Assembly (NCBI RefSeq): GCF_900102725.1
Contig: NZ_FNJW01000008.1
Coordinates: 1,674,001-1,738,000, forward strand
Length of the DNA stretch: 64,000 nt
Reading direction: 5' to 3'
Source of the DNA: Carnobacterium viridans
Lineage (GTDB): Bacteria; Bacillota; Bacilli; Lactobacillales; Carnobacteriaceae
The position numbers and the translations under genes were made by a program. The notes under the pieces are model-generated. The model saw nothing but the letters and a program-made list of their open reading frames with translations, did no database searches and was not told the DNA's origin. Below, piece by piece: positions 57,701-64,000 of this stretch. Every line of letters begins with the position of its first letter. Position 1 is the first letter of the stretch.

Positions 57701-58312
57701 TTATCGATTCGTGGTGCTGGAAACCTATTGGGAGCACAGCAACATGGGTTTATTGATTCAGTTGGATTTGATTTGTATTCAGAGATGTTAAGTGAAGCAG
57801 TAGCTCGTAAACGAGGGATAGACGCGAAAGAAGAAAAAACGCAAGTTGAAATTGATTTAGGAATCAACGCTTATCTACCAGGTACGTATATAGAAGATGA
57901 ACGTCAAAAAATTGAAATTTACAAACGTATCCGAGAATTGAGATCACACGAACAATATGTAGAACTACAGGATGATTTAATTGATCGTTTTGGGGAGTAC
58001 GCAGATGAAGTAGCAGACTTGTTAACGATTGGATTAATCAAAATGTACGGTGAACGTGCACTGATAGAAACAATCAAACGAACAGACGATGAAGTCGAGT
58101 TAACATTTTCTATTGTAGGTACTCAGTCGTTGCCTGCAGAAGAAGTGTTTAGATCGTTAAGTGAAGTGCCTTTAAGAGCAAATGTAGCTGTCAAGAAAGA
58201 CCGTTTGATGGTTACGCTACAACTGAAAAAAGAACCAACCTACCAATGGTTGGGATATATTGAAAAGTTTGCCCAAAATATCGTTAGCTATCGTTTAAAA
58301 GAGGCTGACTAA
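54791..58312 (+). CDS. mfd: Transcription-repair coupling factor
   Basis: DNA translocase that removes stalled RNA polymerase and recruits UvrA. 1173 residues from GTG at 54791, eight bases from AAGGAG; TTG at 54773 is upstream of that site. Order: UvrB-homology domains (about 1-350), RNA-polymerase interaction domain ([31 protein letters not shown], about 490), RecG-like helicase with Walker A [9 protein letters not shown] (about 649) and [27 protein letters not shown], and the C-terminal TRCF domain. Confidence 0.96.
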   Translation: [1173 protein letters not shown]

Positions 58313-58373
58313 TCTTTGGCCATAAAAAGAATCGCAAATTGCTGATCTAAATCATATAAGTGAGGGCAGAAAA

Positions 58374-59960
58374 TTGGGAAATCAACAAATGAAAAAAATG
58401 ATGAATGGGGCGATCATTCTATCGGTAGCGGCTTTTATTGCCAAAATCTTAAGTGCCGTTTACCGTGTTCCTTTTCAAAATATGGTTGGGAATTCAGGAT
58501 TTTATGTTTATCAACAAATCTATCCGATATACGGCATTGCAATGACTATAGCTTTAAGTGGATTTCCAATCTTCTTATCCAAGTTAGTCGCTGAAACGTC
58601 TACAGTGGAGGAACGGAAAAGTCTCTTGAAAAAATCGTTTATTTTATTAAGCACTCTTTCGGGACTCTTTTTCTTAGGTATTTATTTTTCAGCGGAGTTG
58701 ATGGCGAATTGGATGGGCGATGCTAATTTAGAACCGATTATTCAAACCGTTTCGTGGTTGTTTTTGTTAATCCCGTTTTTAGCGGTCAGTCGGGGTTATT
58801 TCCAAGGAACCTTTCGTATGCTGCCAACAGCTATTTCTCAAGTGGGAGAACAATTTGTACGTGTGGCGGTGATCTTAATTGCCGCTTATGTGTATACGCG
58901 CAGTCAATGGGATGAGTACCAAATGGGAACCATTGCTATGAGTAGTTCTTGGATAGCGGGTCTAGTCGCTTGCATTATTTTAGGTGCAGCCCTGTTTAAG
59001 CAACGGTCTTACCTGTCGGAGAGAAGCACAGAAGTAGGTTCAATTCCTGAAACAGTTCATTACGCAAGTGTTGCAAAACGGTTTGCTACAGAAGGTGTCA
59101 CGATGTGTTTGCTGAGTGCTTTACTCATTCTTATGCAGTTGATCGATTCGTTTACACTTTATAATGGATTAGTAGAAAATGGATTGAGTTCTTTTGAGGC
59201 GAAAAATTTAAAAGGGATCTATGACCGTGGTCAGCCACTTGTCCAATTAGGGATGGTAGTCGCTACTGCTTTTTCTGCAAGTTGGATTCCTTTACTGAGT
59301 CAATCATTTGCCCAACAGAATAGAAAAACGTTTATTCGCACAGGAAAATCATTAATGCGGATAACAGCAACCTTTGCTATGGCAGCGACTACCGGTATTA
59401 TTGTATTGATGCCGTATTTAAATTTAGTGTTATTTGGCGATACTGATGGAAGTTTGGTGTTGAGCGTATACAGCATATCCATTTTTTTAACATCATTAAT
59501 TGGAGCTTATAATGCTATTTTTCAAAGTCAAAATAAACATCAAGTAGCTTTAATCGGCTTACTGATTGGATTAGGCATAAAAATAGGATTGAATGAGTGG
59601 CTCGTTGAACAATTTGGAACACTTGGCTCAAGTGGAGCAACGATAATCGGTTTATTGGTTATCTTAATGATTATGTGGTGGGATTTACCTAAAGAAATAA
59701 AGGAAAGTTTAACGGAAAAAAGTTTTGGATGGAAATTGCTGTTCAGTTGTGGTGTAATGGCTATTATAGTATGGTTCGAGATGAAATGGTTTGGAAATAG
59801 TGCCTTAATAGAAGAGAATCGGTTAGCCGCTTTTGGTTACACAGTACTAGGTGGCGTTACAGGTATTGGGGTCTTTTTATGGCTAATGATAAAACTTAGC
59901 GTGTTGACGATTCGTGAATGGTTGTCTCTTCCGTTTGGTAAAAAAATGTTAAGAAAGTAG
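58374..59960 (+). CDS. MATE/MurJ-like polysaccharide flippase (YabM type)
   Basis: 528 residues, about 14 membrane segments of the MVF/Wzx fold: GAIILSVAAFIAKILSAVYRVPFQNMVGNSGFYVYQQIYPIYGIAMTIALSGFP. It resembles B. subtilis YabM and SpoVB, putative lipid-linked sugar flippases for the cell wall. The start is TTG at 58374, about eight bases after GTGAGGG; ATG at 58389 is the alternative. Lies between mfd and yabN as in bacilli, with spoVT lost. Confidence 0.88.
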   Translation: MGNQQMKKMMNGAIILSVAAFIAKILSAVYRVPFQNMVGNSGFYVYQQIYPIYGIAMTIALSGFPIFLSKLVAETSTVEERKSLLKKSFILLSTLSGLFFLGIYFSAELMANWMGDANLEPIIQTVSWLFLLIPFLAVSRGYFQGTFRMLPTAISQVGEQFVRVAVILIAAYVYTRSQWDEYQMGTIAMSSSWIAGLVACIILGAALFKQRSYLSERSTEVGSIPETVHYASVAKRFATEGVTMCLLSALLILMQLIDSFTLYNGLVENGLSSFEAKNLKGIYDRGQPLVQLGMVVATAFSASWIPLLSQSFAQQNRKTFIRTGKSLMRITATFAMAATTGIIVLMPYLNLVLFGDTDGSLVLSVYSISIFLTSLIGAYNAIFQSQNKHQVALIGLLIGLGIKIGLNEWLVEQFGTLGSSGATIIGLLVILMIMWWDLPKEIKESLTEKSFGWKLLFSCGVMAIIVWFEMKWFGNSALIEENRLAAFGYTVLGGVTGIGVFLWLMIKLSVLTIREWLSLPFGKKMLRK

Positions 59961-59970
59961 GCGGAACTGA

Positions 59971-61023
59971 ATGGGGAAAATTAAAGTGGTTGGACTTGGT
60001 CCGGGAGACATTGAACAGCTTCCTTTTGGAGTGTATCAATTGTTGAAGAAAGAACAGCCGTTGTATTTGCGAACTAAGTTGCATCCAGTTGTGAAAGATT
60101 TAGAGCAAGAAGGGCTGGTTTTTCAATCATTTGATGCAATTTATGAAGGGAACGATCAATTCGAAGATGTTTATAAGACCATTGTTAAAGAATTGCTAAC
60201 AGCAGCTCAAAAAGAAGATATTATTTATGCTGTTCCAGGACATCCAATGGTAGCTGAAAAGTCCGTTCAATTGTTATTGGAAAATGAATCAGGTATTTCA
60301 ATTGAGATCAAAGGTGGGAAAAGTTTCTTAGACGATCTTTTTCAAGCAGTCAAAATTGATCCAGTTGAAGGATTTCAATTGGTTGATGCATTAAGCTTAA
60401 ATCAAGATCAATTGGAAGCCAGTCAGCATATTATTGTTATGCAAGTTTTCAATGAATATATTGCAAGTGAGGTAAAATTAACTTTAATGGAGAAGTACCC
60501 TGACGAACATTTAGTAGCGTTAGTTCATGAAGCAGGGGGCAAGAATGAAAAAATAGAATGGTTGCCCTTATTTGAACTGGATCGCATGGAAGGTGTTCAT
60601 AATTTAACATCGTTATACGTTCCTCCATTAGCAGTAGATGAACGAACAAAATCATTTCAGACTGTCCAGTATTATATGGATGCTATTACAGGAGAAAATG
60701 GTGATGCTTGGATAAAAGAACAAAATCATGAGACTTTAGTTGCTTATATGGAAGAAGAAGTGCTGGAATTTAAAGCAGCAGTTGAAAATGATGATATTGA
60801 TAATATGGTAGAAGAGTTAGGCGATGTTTTGATGCAAGTACTCTACCACACAAATTTTGGCGAGCAGACAGGATATTTTTCATTTGAAGAAGTGATTGAG
60901 ACTTTAAATAAAAAACTTCGTCGCCGTCACCCACACGTTTTTGATGGTGTTAAAGCAGAAACACCAGAAGAAGTCGACGCAATTTGGCAAAAAATAAAAG
61001 CAGAAGAAAAGAGGAACAAATAA
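59971..61023 (+). CDS. yabN: Tetrapyrrole methylase-like / MazG fusion (YabN)
   Basis: 350 residues. The N-terminal half has the tetrapyrrole methylase fold ([41 protein letters not shown]). The C-terminal ~110 residues are a MazG nucleotide pyrophosphohydrolase domain ([19 protein letters not shown]...[15 protein letters not shown]), with the ExxE and ExxD metal ligands. It is shorter than B. subtilis YabN (about 489) but both domains look complete. Its stop overlaps the next start by one base. Confidence 0.9.
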   Translation: MGKIKVVGLGPGDIEQLPFGVYQLLKKEQPLYLRTKLHPVVKDLEQEGLVFQSFDAIYEGNDQFEDVYKTIVKELLTAAQKEDIIYAVPGHPMVAEKSVQLLLENESGISIEIKGGKSFLDDLFQAVKIDPVEGFQLVDALSLNQDQLEASQHIIVMQVFNEYIASEVKLTLMEKYPDEHLVALVHEAGGKNEKIEWLPLFELDRMEGVHNLTSLYVPPLAVDERTKSFQTVQYYMDAITGENGDAWIKEQNHETLVAYMEEEVLEFKAAVENDDIDNMVEELGDVLMQVLYHTNFGEQTGYFSFEEVIETLNKKLRRRHPHVFDGVKAETPEEVDAIWQKIKAEEKRNK

Positions 61024-61292
61024 TGAGATTAGATAAATTTTTGAAAGTATCTCGCATCATTAAACGACGTACGATTGCAAAAGAAGTAGCAGATAAAGGC
61101 CGTATTCAAATTAATGGTATACCGGCTAAATCTTCTTCAGATGTAAAAGTAGGAGATGAATTAACGATCTCATTTGGAAATAAAACATTAGTCGTTAAAA
61201 TTGATAAAATTGTTGAGACAACTAAAAAGGATGAATCAAAAGAAATGTTTAGTATTGTTAGTGAAACGTATAGAGAAGAACCGACTAACTAA
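61023..61292 (+). CDS. rqcP: S4-domain ribosome quality-control protein RqcP
   Basis: 89 residues from ATG at 61023 (TAATG overlap with yabN). A single S4 domain: [49 protein letters not shown]. The homologue YabO/RqcP helps RqcH add alanine tails to peptides stalled on 50S subunits. Gene order yabN-yabO-divIC is conserved, lacking only the sporulation genes yabP and yabQ. Confidence 0.93.
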   Translation: MRLDKFLKVSRIIKRRTIAKEVADKGRIQINGIPAKSSSDVKVGDELTISFGNKTLVVKIDKIVETTKKDESKEMFSIVSETYREEPTN

Positions 61293-61369
61293 GTCTATGA
61301 AAATGATTTAACCAACGTCCCTTTTAGATGGTATAGCTAAAAAACAGTTAGTGTATTTTAGCTGATAGA

Positions 61370-61399
61370 TAGACAAAGTAACTGCTTTCTTGCTATAAT
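61370..61399 (+). promoter_or_regulatory. Promoter of divIC
   Basis: TAGACA (61370-61375) and TATAAT (61394-61399) are 18 bases apart. A preceding agctaaaa/ttttagct hairpin (61335-61363) may weakly terminate the rqcP transcript. Confidence 0.6.
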
Positions 61400-61436
61400 C
61401 ATTTCATAAAGTGAGAATAGAAGGTGAATCGTTTTT

Positions 61437-61850
61437 ATGAAGAAAGAAAACCAAACAAAAGTGGCTAAGTTAACGAATGAATATACACATAATAAAACAC
61501 TTCAGGCTCTTCGAGAACGCAAACACAAACGTCATATGCGTAGAAGAATCGCTGGCATTCTTGCTATCAGCTGTTTCTTTGTTTCAGGATTTGCCATCAA
61601 TATATGGTCAAATACTCAAACAATCTCTCAAATGGAGCAGGAAAAAAAAGAAGCTCAAAACGAACTAAAGCTAGTTGAAAAAGAACAAGAAAATTTAAAT
61701 AATCAAATTAAAAAGTTAGAAGATGAAGATTATGTTGCTAAAGTAGCCCGTAGTCAGTATTATTTATCTGAAGAGAATGAAATTATTTTTAGTTTACCTG
61801 AAGACAATGCAGCTAATGAAATTGAAAAAACACCGAATTCTGAAGAATAA
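61437..61850 (+). CDS. divIC: Cell division protein DivIC (FtsB-like)
   Basis: 137 residues. A basic cytoplasmic N terminus (RERKHKRHMRRR), one membrane helix (about 39-57), then an extracellular coiled coil (SQMEQEKKEAQNELKLVEKEQENLNNQIKKL) and a conserved YVAKVARSQYYLSEENEIIFSLP segment. Forms a divisome complex with FtsL and DivIB. Starts at ATG after AGAAGGTG. Confidence 0.93.
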   Translation: MKKENQTKVAKLTNEYTHNKTLQALRERKHKRHMRRRIAGILAISCFFVSGFAINIWSNTQTISQMEQEKKEAQNELKLVEKEQENLNNQIKKLEDEDYVAKVARSQYYLSEENEIIFSLPEDNAANEIEKTPNSEE

Positions 61851-61975
61851 CCAAACTAATAAATAAGAATCGTTTAGTAGAGTGATTTTAGGTTCAATAA
61901 ATTAAATAATCGTTTTATGTCACAAGATAACATGGTATAATAACCGTACAAGTTTTAAGGAGGAAGCAATTTTAT

Positions 61976-62473
61976 ATGTCGATTGAAGTTGGAGAAAAAG
62001 TTACAGGTACTGTTTCAGGAATTACAAATTTTGGTGCGTTCATCGATTTAGGTGATAGAAAAACAGGGTTAGTTCACATTAGTGAAGTTTCAGATAGCTT
62101 TATTAAGGATATCAAAGACGTGTTAAAAGTAGGAGAACAAGTTACTGTTAAAGTAATGTCCATTGGAGATGACGGTAAAATTGGCCTTTCTATTAGACGT
62201 GCTGTAGATAAACCGGTTGAAACAACTGCTCCATCTCGCGAAAGAACTAGCAGCAGTAGTAGCAGTTACCAAGGGCGTCGCGAAAGCAGCAGCCCAAGTC
62301 GCAGTAGTACTGGTTACCAAAAAACAGACCGAGGATCAAGAAATGCGGGTCCGAAGAAAGAAGATTTTGATTCATTGATGAGTTCATTCTTAAAAGACAG
62401 TGATGATCGCTTAACTTCTCTTAAACGTAACACAGAAGGAAAACGCGGCGGACGCGGCGGGCGTCGTAACTAA
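61976..62473 (+). CDS. yabR: S1 RNA-binding domain protein (YabR type)
   Basis: 165 residues. An S1 OB-fold at 1-75 (VGEKVTGTVSGITNFGAFIDLGDRKTGLVHISEVSDSFIKDIKDVLKVGEQVTVKVMSI) and a disordered Ser/Arg-rich linker (about 85-125), ending in a basic Arg-Gly tail (KRGGRGGRRN). ATG after AAGGAGGAA; a TATAAT preceded by TGG lies about 45 bases upstream. The long Ser/Arg linker is low-complexity DNA and could vary in length between strains. Confidence 0.9.
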   Translation: MSIEVGEKVTGTVSGITNFGAFIDLGDRKTGLVHISEVSDSFIKDIKDVLKVGEQVTVKVMSIGDDGKIGLSIRRAVDKPVETTAPSRERTSSSSSSYQGRRESSSPSRSSTGYQKTDRGSRNAGPKKEDFDSLMSSFLKDSDDRLTSLKRNTEGKRGGRGGRRN

Positions 62474-62483
62474 AAAAATGCTG

Positions 62484-62511
62484 AAGGATAAGGAAACTTA
62501 TCCTTTTTTAT
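62484..62511 (+). terminator. Terminator of yabR
   Basis: aaggataag (62484-62492) pairs with cttatcctt (62497-62505) across a GAAA tetraloop, followed by T residues. Confidence 0.85.
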
Positions 62512-62584
62512 GTTGTATTCAAGAGAGTTGAGTCTATCTAGTAATCACGAGAATAACCAGATTGAACGTAAAGGAGCAGTTAAA

Positions 62585-63994
62585 ATGGATATGTATTTTG
62601 ATTTTTTAGAGCGTTGTCAAAACAACCTCTATTGGAAGTCGACGGATCGTTTGCTGTTAGCTGTATCTGGTGGCGTTGATTCTATGGTATTAGTAGATTT
62701 GATTCAGCGATTACCAGATGTCATCAGACCTTGGTTTGGAGTTGTCCATGTAAACCACCAATTAAGACAAGCTTCTATAGAAGAAGAAAAATTTCTTTCT
62801 GAGTACTGTGCGACTAATAGAATTCCATTTTTTTTAAAAAGATGGCCTGTGAGGGAACATCCGATTGAAGGAGTAGAGGCAGCAGCTAGAGAGTTTAGAT
62901 ATGCTTTTTTTCATGAAGTACTGAAAGAACAGCAAGCTACGCATCTGCTTACTGGGCATCATAAGGATGATCAAATGGAAACTATTTTAATGAGGCTGGT
63001 CCGTGGTGGTCAATTAGAAAGTATTGCAGGAATAAAAAAGAATCGAAACTTTTACGGGAAACGACTAACTCGACCATTGTTAGATTATAGTAAAAAAATA
63101 CTCTACCAGTATAGCCAAGAACGGTCATTATCTTTTTATGAAGATGAGTCAAATGACAGCTTGGAGTACACAAGAAATCGTTACAGGCATCAAATCATTC
63201 CATTGCTAAAAAAAGAAAATAAGCAAGTATTGACTCATTTCTCGGATTTTTCATCTGATTTGCAAGATGTGATCATACTAGCTAAAAAGGAAATTGAAAA
63301 CCAAGCATCAACTGTCTGCTTTCAAAAAGGGCCCTTTTGTTGGGAATTGGATGTACCCTTATTTTTAACCTTTGAACCTGCAATGAAACGTCAAGTAATG
63401 CAGATTGTATTTAACAGCCTATTTCATAAAGAAGTTAGTGAAGTTGGCAGAAAACATCAAGTACAGATAATTGATTTAATTGAAAAAGATAAGCCAAATA
63501 GTCAACTGAACTTACCTGGAAATTGGATCGGTCAAAAAATATATCATAAATTTTACTTTTTTAAAGAAGATGAACAAGAGGTTGCTACTAAAAAAATACA
63601 AGATACTTATCCATTGAATCTAGGGGAGTGGTTATCTCTATCCAATGGTGGAAGGCTAGGTCTATTTGAAGCTACGAAAGAATCAGTAGATACAGATCAT
63701 ACAAAAAAAGTTGTTTGGTTAAATCCAGAAAGTATTCAGTTACCCTTACAGGTTAGGAATCGAAAGCCGGGAGACCGCATGACGTTAAAAGGATTAGAAA
63801 CCGGGAGCAAAAAAATTAAGGATTTGTTTATTGATCAAAAAATCCCGCGAAATAAACGAGAAGAAGCCGTTTTAGTAACAGATAGTAATGAAGAAATTAT
63901 TTGGTTAATAGAATATAAGGAATCAAGATTGTCTATTGAGCCAGAAACTGATAAAATACATTACATACTCATTTATGAAAGTAAATATGAGTAG
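62585..63994 (+). CDS. tilS: tRNA(Ile)-lysidine synthetase
   Basis: Converts C34 of the tRNA-Ile CAU anticodon to lysidine. 469 residues from ATG at 62585 behind AAAGGAG; the 25 extra upstream codons come from the terminator region. The PP-loop is AVSGGVDSM (26-34), followed by LLTGHHKDDQMETILMRLVRGG and ENES-type Asn/Glu positions. The C-terminal region includes the RNRKPGDRM and KIKDLFIDQKIPRNKRE motif of the TilS C domain. The gene is complete; hpt and ftsH would be expected next, beyond the window. Confidence 0.95.
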   Translation: MDMYFDFLERCQNNLYWKSTDRLLLAVSGGVDSMVLVDLIQRLPDVIRPWFGVVHVNHQLRQASIEEEKFLSEYCATNRIPFFLKRWPVREHPIEGVEAAAREFRYAFFHEVLKEQQATHLLTGHHKDDQMETILMRLVRGGQLESIAGIKKNRNFYGKRLTRPLLDYSKKILYQYSQERSLSFYEDESNDSLEYTRNRYRHQIIPLLKKENKQVLTHFSDFSSDLQDVIILAKKEIENQASTVCFQKGPFCWELDVPLFLTFEPAMKRQVMQIVFNSLFHKEVSEVGRKHQVQIIDLIEKDKPNSQLNLPGNWIGQKIYHKFYFFKEDEQEVATKKIQDTYPLNLGEWLSLSNGGRLGLFEATKESVDTDHTKKVVWLNPESIQLPLQVRNRKPGDRMTLKGLETGSKKIKDLFIDQKIPRNKREEAVLVTDSNEEIIWLIEYKESRLSIEPETDKIHYILIYESKYE

Positions 63995-64000
63995 ACGTAA

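Overview
The window is low-GC Firmicutes DNA with strong AAGGAGG ribosome binding sites, many TTG/GTG starts and a T-box. Its right half (about 36.5-64 kb) follows the near-origin gene order of Bacillus subtilis: metS, tatD, rnmV, rsmA, veg, ispE, (zinc ABC), purR, glmU, prs, pth, mfd, yabM, yabN, yabO, divIC, yabR, tilS. The sporulation genes that sit in this block in bacilli (sspF, spoVG, spoVT, yabP/Q) are missing, and an L-lactate dehydrogenase is inserted between prs and pth. This fits a non-sporulating lactic acid bacterium; Carnobacterium or a close relative is my inference, not a proven identity.

Layout. 0-4.6 kb, minus strand: a decayed repeat-bearing stretch, tyrS under a T-box, two small membrane proteins (one with a poly-A tract that appears to break its frame), a broken nucleotidyltransferase gene and map. 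4.8-9.3 kb: a beta-glucoside PTS, a 6-phospho-beta-glucosidase and an RpiR-type regulator. 9.3-11.3 kb: two Gfo/Idh/MocA oxidoreductases. 11.6-14.8 kb: an unusual minus-strand group made of a 57-residue membrane peptide, a DUF2441-like protein, two oligopeptide-permease-like proteins with no ATPase or binding protein, and a four-helix membrane protein. 15-18 kb: a SulP transporter, a small membrane protein, and a MarR regulator with a cysteine-free rhodanese. 18.3-20.1 kb: an RsbQ-like hydrolase followed by a PAS-GGDEF protein. 20.4-22.3 kb: a formaldehyde detoxification pair. 22.6-26.4 kb: an AI-2E-family exporter, three unknown genes and a DUF368 (PopT-type) protein. 26.7-30.3 kb: a glycerate permease, kinase and CdaR regulator. 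30.4-36.2 kb: a VOC protein, a flavin monooxygenase, a glutamine-type ABC transporter and a DUF72 protein. 36.5-64 kb: the conserved housekeeping block, including adcACB zinc uptake behind a Zur-like box.

The most interesting signals are as follows. (1) rsbQ-like plus PAS-GGDEF: the stress-sensing hydrolase/PAS input known from RsbQ-RsbP appears joined to a diguanylate cyclase instead of a phosphatase. The hydrolase seems to start at ATA, and from there its catalytic triad numbers S96/D219/H247. (2) A roughly 55-bp element occurs three times (11.9, 16.9 and 23.95 kb). Each copy carries two TGTAAAC/T repeats exactly 21 bp apart, the geometry of LytTR-type response-regulator sites, and lies upstream of small membrane or unknown genes. 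(3) An ATPase-less pair of OppB/OppC-like permeases. (4) A rhodanese with no cysteine, encoded with a MarR regulator behind a perfect 14-bp inverted repeat. No rRNA, tRNA, CRISPR array, intact insertion sequence or prophage was seen.
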